DNA of 64,000 nt from Bog-756 sp049517675 (GTDB lineage Bacteria; Actinomycetota; Acidimicrobiia; Acidimicrobiales; RAAP-2): NCBI GenBank assembly GCA_049517675.1, contig JBEKRV010000011.1, forward strand, positions 1-64,000, read 5' to 3'. Both the position numbers and the translations under genes were made by a program. This document shows positions 42,362-49,609 of the stretch, piece by piece. The notes below the pieces were generated by a model, which did no database searches, was not told the DNA's origin, and was given only the letters and a program-made list of their open reading frames with translations. Position 1 is the stretch's first letter, and each line of letters opens with the position of its first letter.

Positions 42362-43336
42362 ATGCGCCATCGTCCACTGTCACGACTCGTCTCGACCGCC
42401 GTGGTGGCGGCCGCCATGGCCGGCGTGGGCCTGGTGGCGGCCAGCGCGACAGGAGGTGTCGCACAGGCCGCCCCCAAGGCGAAGCCGTACTACATCTCGA
42501 TGGGCGACTCGTACTCGGTCGGCTACCAGGACCCGACACTCGGCAACACCCCCGGCTTCACCGCGTACGTGGCGAAGAAGGAGAAGATGCAGCTCGAGAA
42601 CTTCGGATGCGGCGGTGCCACCACCACATCGATGTTCACGCAGGACGGCTGCCCCTCCGGGGCCTCGGCCGCGACCGACGGCGTCGCCTACCCGACCACC
42701 GACCAGGTCGCCGCGGTCGTCGCCTTCATCGACGCCAATCCGGGGAAGGTCGGCCTGGTGACGGTGTCGATCGGCGGCAACGACGTCACCGCGTGTGCCG
42801 GCGCCGCCAGCCCGATCGCGTGCGTCGCCGCCGCCAACACGACGATCGAGACCAACGTGACCAACCTGGTGGACGACGTGTCCGCGGCCCTCGACGCCAA
42901 CGGCGACTCGTCAGCGCCCCTCGTCGGCACCACCTACCCGGATGTCATCCTGGGCGACTACGTCTATCCGACGGGCGCCACCGACCCGGTCCTCGCCGCC
43001 CAGTCGGTGGTGGCCTTCGACGACCTCATCAACCCGACGCTCGACACGGCGTACACCTCGGTCGCCCAGGGTGCCTTCGTCGATGTGACCGACGCCCCCT
43101 ACAAGCTGGCCACGGCCGGTGACGAGACCGGTTCGTTCAACACCACGACCGGGGCCTACACCGGTCCGACCACCAGCCTGAGGCCGTTCGGCAGGGATGT
43201 CCCCGTGGCGGTCGACGAGGTCTGCAAGCTCACCTACTACTGCTCGATCACCGGTGACATCCACGCCAATACCAAGGGGTACGACTTCATCGGCGGGCTG
43301 ATCGTCGCCAAGCTGGCCTCGCTGTCGGCGGGCTGA
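42362..43336 (+). CDS. Secreted SGNH-family lipase/esterase
   Basis: A 324-residue protein with a Sec signal peptide (basic MRHRPLSRL, hydrophobic core VVAAAMAGVGLVAASA, likely cleavage after AQA). The SGNH blocks are SMGDSYSVGYQD (Ser), NFGCGGATT, IGGNDVTAC and DIHANTKGYDFIG (Asp-x-x-His). Two or three Cys pairs probably form disulfides, as in Streptomyces and Rv0518-like lipases. It likely hydrolyses lipid esters outside the cell. ATG 42362 is chosen because it begins the signal peptide. A hairpin follows the stop. Confidence 0.88.
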   Translation: MRHRPLSRLVSTAVVAAAMAGVGLVAASATGGVAQAAPKAKPYYISMGDSYSVGYQDPTLGNTPGFTAYVAKKEKMQLENFGCGGATTTSMFTQDGCPSGASAATDGVAYPTTDQVAAVVAFIDANPGKVGLVTVSIGGNDVTACAGAASPIACVAAANTTIETNVTNLVDDVSAALDANGDSSAPLVGTTYPDVILGDYVYPTGATDPVLAAQSVVAFDDLINPTLDTAYTSVAQGAFVDVTDAPYKLATAGDETGSFNTTTGAYTGPTTSLRPFGRDVPVAVDEVCKLTYYCSITGDIHANTKGYDFIGGLIVAKLASLSAG

Positions 43337-43341
43337 CCGTC

Positions 43342-43360
43342 GCCGGCCCGACCGGGGCCG
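43342..43360 (+). terminator. Hairpin after the secreted esterase gene
   Basis: CCGGCCC and GGGCCGG arms with a 5-nt loop, 6 nt after the stop codon. No T-tract. Confidence 0.55.
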
Positions 43361-43426
43361 GACCATGTCCGAATCTGTGGGTGGTACGTCATTGACGCCA
43401 CCGCCCGCCGGGTCCACCATGGGGCC

Positions 43427-44419
43427 GTGGAGTCGCGCACCGTGGTCATCGTCGCCTACCCGGGCGTCCAGTCGCTGGACATCGCCGGGCCCTTCGAGGT
43501 GTTCGCCGGTGCCGGACGTGCGGCCGCCTACCGCGGGGGCGCCGCCCCCTACGACGTCACGGTGGTGTCGGACGGCGGCGGCCCGGTCGCCACCGAGAGC
43601 GGCCTCGCCATCGTGACCGTCGACCTGCCCGCCTTCCGTGGTCCCATCGACACCCTGGTGATCCCCGGCGGGGGAGGGGTGTCCGGGGCCGAAGAGGACG
43701 GTCGCCTGGTGGACTGGATCACCACCGCGGCGCAACGGGCCCGCCGTGTGGCGACGGTGTGTTCGGGGAGCTTCCTCGCCGGACGTGCCGGTCTGCTCCA
43801 GGGCCGCCGCGTGACGACCCATTGGGCCCGCGCCGGCGAGCTCGCCTCCCGCTATCCGGACGTCGACGTCGATGCGGACCCGATCTACGTCCGGGACGGA
43901 TCCCTGTGGTCGAGTGCCGGCGTGACCGCCGGGATCGACCTGGCCCTGGCGCTCGTCGAGGACGACCTCGGAAGCGACGTCTCGCAGCTGATCGCCCGTT
44001 GGATGGTCATGTTCGTCCACCGGCCGGGTGGCCAGACCCAGTTCGCCACGCCGGTGTGGACACCCCGCGCCCGTCGCTCGGCCGTGCGCGAGGCCCAGTC
44101 CCGGGTCGAGGCCCACCCCGGGGGCGACCACCGGGTGGCCACCATGGCAGAGGCGTCGGCCATGTCGGAGCGGCACTTCACCCGGGTCTTCACCGCCGAG
44201 GTGGGGGAGACGCCGAGCCGGTACGTGGAGCGCGTCCGGACCGAGGCGGCCCGGATCGAGCTCGAGTCCACCCGCGACACCCTCGAGGTGATCGCGGCCC
44301 GGTGCGGGTTCGGCACGTCGGAGACCCTCCGGCGGACGTTCCAACGCCGGCTCCGCAGTACGCCCGACGCCTACCGGCGCCGTTTCGCCACGACCCGATC
44401 AGGAGGGACCACCCGATGA
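43427..44419 (+). CDS. GlxA-family regulator (DJ-1/PfpI domain plus AraC HTH)
   Basis: A 330-residue protein. Residues 1-190 form a DJ-1/PfpI-like domain with IPGGGGV, a nucleophile-elbow-like Cys in VATVCSGSFLAGRAGLL, and TTHW. Residues 225-320 form an AraC-type double HTH (AEASAMSERHFTRVFTAEVGETPSRYVERVR and ARCGFGTSETLRRTFQRRLRSTPDAYRRRF). Such proteins activate genes for amine, betaine or nitrile metabolism. Its stop overlaps the ATG of a DJ-1/PfpI enzyme gene, which it probably controls. GTG start. Confidence 0.88.
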   Translation: MESRTVVIVAYPGVQSLDIAGPFEVFAGAGRAAAYRGGAAPYDVTVVSDGGGPVATESGLAIVTVDLPAFRGPIDTLVIPGGGGVSGAEEDGRLVDWITTAAQRARRVATVCSGSFLAGRAGLLQGRRVTTHWARAGELASRYPDVDVDADPIYVRDGSLWSSAGVTAGIDLALALVEDDLGSDVSQLIARWMVMFVHRPGGQTQFATPVWTPRARRSAVREAQSRVEAHPGGDHRVATMAEASAMSERHFTRVFTAEVGETPSRYVERVRTEAARIELESTRDTLEVIAARCGFGTSETLRRTFQRRLRSTPDAYRRRFATTRSGGTTR

Positions 44420-45080
44420 CCGACCACATCACCGACCGGATCACCGTCGCCGTGCCGCTGTTCGACGGGTTCACCGCGCTCGACGCCGTCGGCCCCTACG
44501 AGGTGCTGCAACGGATCCCCCACGTCGATGTGGTCTTCGTGGGTCACCGGACCGGCGAGGTGCGCAGCGAGAACGGGATGCTCGGGATCACCCGCGACGC
44601 CTCGTTCGAGGACGTGCCGTCGCCCGAGGTGCTGGTGTTCCCGGGGGGGTTCGGGACCCGCGTCCTCGAGCACGACGAGCGGGTCCTCGAGTGGGTCCGC
44701 CGGCTCCATCGGACGTCGCTGTTCACCACCTCGGTGTGCACCGGCTCCCTGGTGCTGGCTGCGGCCGGGCTCCTGACCGGGCGCAGGCCACCACCCACTG
44801 GTCGACCTACGCCGAGCTGGAGCGGTACGGGGTGACCGCGGTGGCCGACCGGGTGGTGGAGCACCTCGACGACCGCCTCATCACCTCGGCCGGTGTGTCC
44901 AGCGGGATCGACATGGCGTTGCGCCTGGTCGAGCTCCTGGTCGACCGGACCGCGGCGGAGGCCGCCCAGCTCATGATCGAGTACGACCCCGCACCCCCGG
45001 TGGGTTCGGGATCGGTGGCCGCGTGCAGCGACACGACGATGGAACGCGTGATCGAGTACGCCTCGTCCGGCCGCCGGTAG
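44416..45080 (+). pseudogene. DJ-1/PfpI family (isonitrile-hydratase-like) gene with a frameshift
   Basis: From ATG 44416 the frame encodes a DJ-1/PfpI domain up to SVCTGSLVLAAAGLLTGR, then breaks near 44784. The rest of the family sequence (QATTHWSTYAELERYG onward to EYASSGRR) continues in another frame to 45080. Adding one C in the GCGCAGG context would give one 221-residue protein. The Cys elbow and TTHW motif resemble isonitrile hydratases. It is coupled to the GlxA regulator gene through ATGA. Whether this is a real loss or a base-calling error cannot be told from the sequence alone. Confidence 0.75.
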
Positions 45081-45098
45081 CCACCGGTGCCGCCGGAT

Positions 45099-45938
45099 TC
45101 AGGGCCGCCAGTCGGGGTCCGGCTCGGAGAAGACGTCGACGAGTGCGTCCATGGAGACGGCCAGAGCCGACCACTCGACCTCGCGTCCGTCCGACAGGCG
45201 CGGCCGGACGATCGACGGGAGCACGTCGGGGTCGACCAGACGGTGGAGGAGGATGCCCTCGGCGATGGCCGAGAAGAGGACGGCGATGTCCCGCAGTGCC
45301 AGTCCGGGACGGACCCGCCAGCCCACGATGTCCAACCCGGCCTGGTAGAGCTTCGTGTACTGGAGGGTCATGCGCTCGCTGGTCTCGCGGAACGAGTCGA
45401 TCAGACTCGTGTCGTCCCCCAGGCCCTTAGCGGCCGCGATGTAGGTGACGAGCGCCATCTGGATGGTGGCAGCGGAGGTGGTCGCCGACTGCAGGTACTG
45501 GGCGCAGGTGACCCGGATGAGTTCGCCCAACGACGCACGACGCATCGCCGGAGTCGACACGTCGAGGGTGCCGAGGACGTCGCGGAGTGCATCCGCCGTG
45601 TCGTCGAGCTCCTGGACCACCTGGTGGTCGACGAAGGAGCGGATCACGTCGAACTGGAATTCCTCCTGGTTCTCCCAGATCCGCCCGATGACCGATGCGT
45701 TGGTGACCCGGATGCCCTGGGAACTGGCCACGTGCGAGAGGACACGCTTGAACGACAGGTGTTCGGCACCGCTTCCGAGCCCCTCCGACAGCAGGACGTC
45801 CCGCCCGGCTGCCAGGACGATCTCCCTCAGCTCCTCCCGAGATCGCCGCGTCGTCGTGGAACGATGGACGGCCTTCCCCGTGCCGGCGGCGCCGGCACCG
45901 GTGGACCTGGGTCTCGTGCCGCGAGATGTGGACGTCAT
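45099..45938 (-). CDS. TetR-like transcriptional regulator
   Basis: A 279-residue protein with a basic, Ser/Thr-rich N-terminus of about 40 residues, then a TetR-type DNA-binding region (REELREIVLAAGRDVLLSEGL ... SFKRVLSHVASSQGIRVTNASVIGRIWENQEEFQFDVI). The HTH is longer than the standard TetR_N domain. The C-terminal helices form the ligand pocket and dimer interface. Targets are unknown; a 12-bp-arm inverted repeat lies about 130 bp upstream of the start and could be its operator. It is convergent with the broken DJ-1 gene and not coupled to any other gene. Confidence 0.75.
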   Translation of the reverse strand: MTSTSRGTRPRSTGAGAAGTGKAVHRSTTTRRSREELREIVLAAGRDVLLSEGLGSGAEHLSFKRVLSHVASSQGIRVTNASVIGRIWENQEEFQFDVIRSFVDHQVVQELDDTADALRDVLGTLDVSTPAMRRASLGELIRVTCAQYLQSATTSAATIQMALVTYIAAAKGLGDDTSLIDSFRETSERMTLQYTKLYQAGLDIVGWRVRPGLALRDIAVLFSAIAEGILLHRLVDPDVLPSIVRPRLSDGREVEWSALAVSMDALVDVFSEPDPDWRP

Positions 45939-46325
45939 GTGCCTCACCAGGGTATCCGTGAGATCGGGTTCATGTGCCCAGCGGCAACACTTCGGCCCCG
46001 GCGCCCTTCCGGGCCCCCGGTCGTCCGGATCGGATGTGCACCTCGACCTCTCGAAGGTGACCTCGGGTGGAGGAGGTTCGACGGAGGAGCGCCCAGGTCG
46101 AACCTCCTGACAGCGTGCCGGACGAGGCCACAGGTGCGGGCACGTCGGCCTCCCTTGCGTCTGTGGATGGAACCGGACTCGTCTCTCGATCGTCGGAGGG
46201 CGACTGCCTTCGGCTACGATGACCATTCCAGTCCATGCTCCGACCGGCGGAACCGTGCCCGCGGCCACCCGATCGGCCGGGGGGGCGGCCACCCGCTTCA
46301 CGGCCGTCGACGCGGACTGGGGATG
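45939..46325. other. Intergenic stretch between the TetR gene and tRNA-Pro
   Basis: No gene is supported in these 387 bases. It holds a perfect 12-bp inverted repeat at 46071-46108 and a TACGAT hexamer at 46215-46220 that may belong to the tRNA promoter. Otherwise I see nothing. Confidence 0.5.
46071..46108. repeat. Perfect 12-bp inverted repeat upstream of the TetR gene
   Basis: Arms AGGAGGTTCGAC and GTCGAACCTCCT are separated by 14 nt. Position, about 133 bp before the TetR start codon, allows an operator or a hairpin; no T-run follows. Confidence 0.7.
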
Positions 46326-46403
46326 CGGGCTGTGGCGCAGCTTGGTTAGCGCGCTTGACTGGGGGTCAAGAGGTCCCGGGTTCAAATCCCGGCAGCCCGA
46401 CCA
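46326..46403 (+). tRNA. tRNA-Pro (anticodon GGG)
   Basis: Acceptor arms CGGGCTG and CAGCCCG pair perfectly. The D arm is GCGC-AGCTTGGTTA-GCGC, the anticodon stem CTTGA/TCAAG encloses the loop CTGGGGG (anticodon GGG), and the T arm has CCGGGTTCAAATCCCGG. Discriminator A and an encoded CCA (46401-46403) close it. It borders the low-GC island and is the likely attachment site for its integrase. Confidence 0.95.
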
Positions 46404-46414
46404 CGAAGGTGCAG

Positions 46415-46450
46415 GTCAGGGGGTCCGCCCGCAGTTGAGGACCCCCTGAC
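46415..46450 (+). terminator. Perfect 12-bp stem hairpin after tRNA-Pro
   Basis: Arms GTCAGGGGGTCC and GGACCCCCTGAC with a 12-nt loop, 12 nt after the tRNA. It is most likely the tRNA terminator, but it sits where an integrase site would be. Confidence 0.65.
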
Positions 46451-46458
46451 TCCCCGGA

Positions 46459-46482
46459 TTGACCGCCAAGTTGACCGCCAAG
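46459..46482 (+). repeat. Tandem 12-bp direct repeat upstream of the island operon
   Basis: TTGACCGCCAAG occurs twice head to tail (46459-46470, 46471-46482). The TTGACC core recurs in the palindrome at 46489 and again at 46519, just before the regulator's GTG, so these may be extra half-sites for the regulator. Confidence 0.75.
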
Positions 46483-46485
46483 AGA

Positions 46486-46507
46486 GTGTTGACCTAGTGG
46501 TCAACAC
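46486..46507. promoter_or_regulatory. Palindromic operator of the HTH-kinase-TPR operon
   Basis: GTGTTGACC and GGTCAACAC form perfect 9-bp arms around TAGT. The site covers the -35 hexamer and most of the spacer of the operon promoter, a classic repressor position. The XRE protein encoded immediately downstream is the obvious candidate to bind it. Confidence 0.75.
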
Positions 46508-46517
46508 CCAATAGACT
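46489..46517 (+). promoter_or_regulatory. Promoter of the HTH-kinase-TPR operon
   Basis: TTGACC (46489-46494) and TAGACT (46512-46517) with 17-bp spacing, a near-consensus sigma70-type promoter. The -10 ends 7 nt before GTG 46525, so the mRNA should be leaderless. Confidence 0.75.
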
Positions 46518-46524
46518 CTTGACC

Positions 46525-46830
46525 GTGACAAAGAAGGCGCATGCCAGCAACGTCGCTTCCCTGATTAGGGAAATTCGCGAGGAAAGGGGGGAGTCCCTCC
46601 GCTCCGCCGCCCGGAACATCGGCGTCGACGCTTCGCATCTGGCGCGCGTCGAGTCGGGCGAAAAGCAGCTTTCGGCTGCGCTCGGCACTCGAATCAGCCA
46701 CTACTACGAAATCGATCCGGACGGCGTCTACCTAGCGGCAGGGCACTTGCCTCCAGACATCGTGGAGATCCTCCTGGCCCATCCTGAGGAGCTGGACGGA
46801 CTCCGAGAAAGGTACGGCACCGATGGCTGA
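46525..46830 (+). CDS. XRE-family HTH regulator
   Basis: A 101-residue protein. Residues 8-60 form an XRE helix-turn-helix (VASLIREIREERGESLRSAARNIG, then DASHLARVESGEKQLSAALGTRIS). The C-terminal part, GVYLAAGHLPPDIVEILLAHPEELDGLRERYG, is helical and probably mediates dimerisation or partner contact. GTG 46525 is preferred over TTG 46519 because the -10 hexamer ends 7 nt upstream of it. The last 8 nt overlap the kinase gene. A perfect palindrome sits on its own promoter, so it is probably an autorepressor of the kinase-TPR operon. Confidence 0.85.
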   Translation: MTKKAHASNVASLIREIREERGESLRSAARNIGVDASHLARVESGEKQLSAALGTRISHYYEIDPDGVYLAAGHLPPDIVEILLAHPEELDGLRERYGTDG

Positions 46831-47929
46831 ATGGAGCATCTACGAGGGCCTCGTGCTTGAAGACGAGGTCAGAATCGAGCGGCTGCGGAACAAGGGCCAA
46901 TTCGGCTTCGTCTTCCGGGCAGAGGATATCCGCTCGCGCGACACGGTTGCGGTGAAGATCCTTAAGGCGGGGATGGCCAACCCGATCACGCGAGCTGAAT
47001 TCCGCAATGAAGGGGAGATCCTTGAAAAGCTCTCCGGCTCCTCTCACGTAGTGGAGCTTCGCCGTCCGGTCGGCAACGAAGGACGGGTCACGGTCTATTC
47101 GAAGACTCCATCAGGCGGCGAAGCCGAGTTCGAGCTGGAGTTTCCATACCTCGTGCTCGAATGGATGGACGTCTCAATGGCCGAGATGCTTGTTCGGAGA
47201 GACAGTCTCGAATGGCATGAGCGGTTTTCGCTCATTCGGCAAGTTGCCCTCGGGGTTCACCAGATGCACCTCAAAGACGTTTACCACCGAGATCTGAAGT
47301 GCGACAACGTTCTCGTGGGTGTGGCCCGAGGCGCCGATTACATTGCTAAGGTGAGCGACTTTGGTCGCAGCCGCAATTTCCGGGTGGCGCCCCTCGTGCC
47401 TGAGGATCACTATGCGTTTGGTCGGGGCCATATGCTTCACGCTCCGCCTGAGTGTCTGTGGGGTCTTGGAGCGAGTGGGGACGCAGCGGCCTTTCGTCGG
47501 TTTGACCTTTACTTGCTTGGTTCGGTGCTGTTCGAGCTCACGGTCGGTTCCTCGATAACTTCGGTTGTCTATCCGAGACCGGATCAGATCGGCGACATGA
47601 TCGCGAGGGCCGCGTCAATGAGTGCCGATGATCGCCGCGATCAATACGCCGCAGCGGCCAACATGGTGCGTGCTCACTTCGCGCCAGCCTTCACCATGTT
47701 TGAAGATGCGTTGCCGGCCAATGTGAGGGAGCAAGCCGGGGGACTGATGAGGCAATTGTGTGACCCGCGACCCGAGAGGCGTGAGTACCGGGGATATCGC
47801 CGCCGCAAGGAATACCAACCAGGGCTCCCGTGGCTTCTCAGAAAGTTGGAAATCTTGGCCAGAATGAGCGGCGCGCCTTCGTCAGCTGCTCGTTCAATCC
47901 GGGGCGGTCAATCCGGGAGGGCCTCATGA
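46823..47929 (+). CDS. Hanks-type Ser/Thr protein kinase (island-encoded)
   Basis: A 368-residue protein kinase with all key elements: Gly loop NKGQFGFVF (24-31), Lys45 in TVAVKIL, a Glu in the following helix (FRNEGEILEKL), catalytic loop HRDLKCDN (155-162), DFG at 179-181, APPE at 207-210 and the FDLYLLG Asp/Gly of subdomain IX. It should be active. There is no membrane segment, so unlike PknA/B-type housekeeping kinases it is cytosolic. The C-terminal 70 residues are basic. It overlaps the regulator gene by 8 nt and the TPR gene by ATGA. Phosphorylation target unknown; the TPR partner is the first suspect. Confidence 0.9.
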   Translation: MAEWSIYEGLVLEDEVRIERLRNKGQFGFVFRAEDIRSRDTVAVKILKAGMANPITRAEFRNEGEILEKLSGSSHVVELRRPVGNEGRVTVYSKTPSGGEAEFELEFPYLVLEWMDVSMAEMLVRRDSLEWHERFSLIRQVALGVHQMHLKDVYHRDLKCDNVLVGVARGADYIAKVSDFGRSRNFRVAPLVPEDHYAFGRGHMLHAPPECLWGLGASGDAAAFRRFDLYLLGSVLFELTVGSSITSVVYPRPDQIGDMIARAASMSADDRRDQYAAAANMVRAHFAPAFTMFEDALPANVREQAGGLMRQLCDPRPERREYRGYRRRKEYQPGLPWLLRKLEILARMSGAPSSAARSIRGGQSGRAS

Positions 47930-49545
47930 CTGCATCCGCTCTACTTGAAATGCCGCCAAGCGAGGCAGTTTCGGCATCCCCGGCGCCTCCGCCTTCCCTT
48001 CACCTGCTTGAGACACAGCCGGCGCTAGCCGATGCGTCCGATGAAGAGCCTTCAGAACTGGTCCATGCCAGGACCCTGGCCGAATCGCACAGCAGTTCGG
48101 CGATCGTGCAGGCCCGTTTGGCTCAAGCGCTGCACTGCTATGGCCGCACGGCTGAAGCCGTAAAGGTCGCCTCCCACGCTGCAATGCTTGGCCGGGACAC
48201 CGACCCGTCCGCTGTGACGATGGCGGCGCTCGTTCTTCTGACAGGCGGTGAGCTCGCCAGTGCTGAATCTGTCCTTGGACGCCAGTCGACCCCGACAGCG
48301 CGGTTCATATTCGCACTTTGTGCCGTGCATCGGATGGACTACGACAAAGCGTTTGCTCGGCTCAAGGATCTCAAAAGTTACGAAGCGCGATCTCTTGCTG
48401 GCTGGCTCCATTTGCAGCGGTTCGAGTTCCGGGAGGCGGTCCACGCCTATCGCGAAGCTTTGGAGGTCGGTGAGGCGACGCCGGACGTTATGGTCAATCT
48501 CGCCTATTCGCATGCATCGATCGGGAACAAGCGGGCTGCTGCCCGCGCGGCCGCCGTCGCAGTTGGATTGGCGCCAGCTGATCGGCTGGCATCCATGAAT
48601 CTCCTTCTGGCCCGGATGAATTGTGGAGATGTCGAGGGCGCGCTTGAGGAGTCGACTCGGATTGAGAGGCGCAATCCCAACGATCTGATGCTTCCGATTG
48701 CGCGATTTGCGGTGCTGAAGCAGTCGGGCCGGACGAAGGAGGCATATCGGGTCGTTCGAAGTCTGCGTAACGAAAGGAGTTTTTGGAATGCCCCAGACAA
48801 CGAACGGGCGGAGCTTAAGGGGCTCCTCACCGTCATCGATCTCCAGCAAGGCAAGATCGACAAGAACACCGCGAGAAAACACCTGCAGAAGCTTCTGGTC
48901 GACTCGGACTTTCAACAGCTCACGGCAGCTCGGGCGCTGACTTGTCTTTATTCGCGTCACAGCGAAGCTGGGTTGGTAGGGGAATTGGTCGACCAGCTTG
49001 CCCAGCATCACCGCCCGGAGAGGATCTATTGGGCTAAGGCCCGGCTTGCATTCCTTGAGCTCGATTTCGAGAGCTCACTGGAGTTGGCACGTAAGTGGCT
49101 GCTCGTCGAGCCCTTGGACCCCGCCGCTGCATCCCACGTCCAATATCTTCTGACCGATTACTCGCGGGAGTATTCGGAGGCCATCGCGGTGGGGAAGCGC
49201 TTTCTGCGGCGGCAGAGCGAACGAGAGATCGTTCTGAACAATACGGCCTATGCAATGATTATGGCGGGTCAGACTAGCGAAGCGCGCGTACTTCTTTCAG
49301 AGGCCCTTGAGTCGCCGATGTCGATTGCAACCGAAGGTCTCCTCTCGATCCGGGAGGGGCGTCGCAAGGAGGGATCGCGCCTCTACGATTTGGCCGCAAA
49401 GATGGCCAAGTCGACCGGCGATTCCGAGGTCGCCTTGCTACTGATGGCGCGGAAGTTGGTCGCTCTTGGAGAGGATCCCTCCGGCGCGCAGTTCTCGGCG
49501 CTGCGTGACGATGCAAGATTCCTAGTGATGACGCGTGGCGGCTGA
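47926..49545 (+). CDS. TPR-repeat protein partner of the kinase
   Basis: A 539-residue soluble protein. The first 45 residues are Pro/Ser/Ala-rich and disordered. The rest is helical with TPR-like pairs (ARLAQALHCYGRTAEAVKVASHAAMLG; ARSLAGWLHLQRFEFREAVHAYREALEVG; VMVNLAYSHASIGNKRAAARAAAVAVGL; IVLNNTAYAMIMAGQTSEARVLLSEALES). No catalytic motif, signal or membrane segment is visible, so it looks like a scaffold or sensor. ATG 47926 follows GGGAGG and overlaps the kinase stop codon, so stoichiometric production with the kinase is likely. I know of no characterised homologue. Confidence 0.8.
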   Translation: MTASALLEMPPSEAVSASPAPPPSLHLLETQPALADASDEEPSELVHARTLAESHSSSAIVQARLAQALHCYGRTAEAVKVASHAAMLGRDTDPSAVTMAALVLLTGGELASAESVLGRQSTPTARFIFALCAVHRMDYDKAFARLKDLKSYEARSLAGWLHLQRFEFREAVHAYREALEVGEATPDVMVNLAYSHASIGNKRAAARAAAVAVGLAPADRLASMNLLLARMNCGDVEGALEESTRIERRNPNDLMLPIARFAVLKQSGRTKEAYRVVRSLRNERSFWNAPDNERAELKGLLTVIDLQQGKIDKNTARKHLQKLLVDSDFQQLTAARALTCLYSRHSEAGLVGELVDQLAQHHRPERIYWAKARLAFLELDFESSLELARKWLLVEPLDPAAASHVQYLLTDYSREYSEAIAVGKRFLRRQSEREIVLNNTAYAMIMAGQTSEARVLLSEALESPMSIATEGLLSIREGRRKEGSRLYDLAAKMAKSTGDSEVALLLMARKLVALGEDPSGAQFSALRDDARFLVMTRGG

Positions 49546-49579
49546 AGCTTGTAGACCGTGACTCGGCAAGCAACGGGTC

Positions 49580-49599
49580 GACCTCGCAATTGTGAGGTC
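49580..49599. terminator. Near-perfect palindrome between convergent TPR and integrase genes
   Basis: GACCTC and GAGGTC flank an almost symmetric centre (CAATTG with one mismatched flank). Lying between two convergent genes, it could end both transcripts. Confidence 0.45.
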
Positions 49600-49609
49600 C
49601 ATTTCGGAC

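Noticed and set aside
40327..42477. 716-codon reverse frame opposite der
   Set aside because: It is a mirror of the der coding frame (His/Asp/Gly/Val-rich) with no family resemblance.
49580..49599. Palindrome as an attachment core for the integrase
   Set aside because: No match to the tRNA-Pro sequence; a terminator between convergent genes is simpler.
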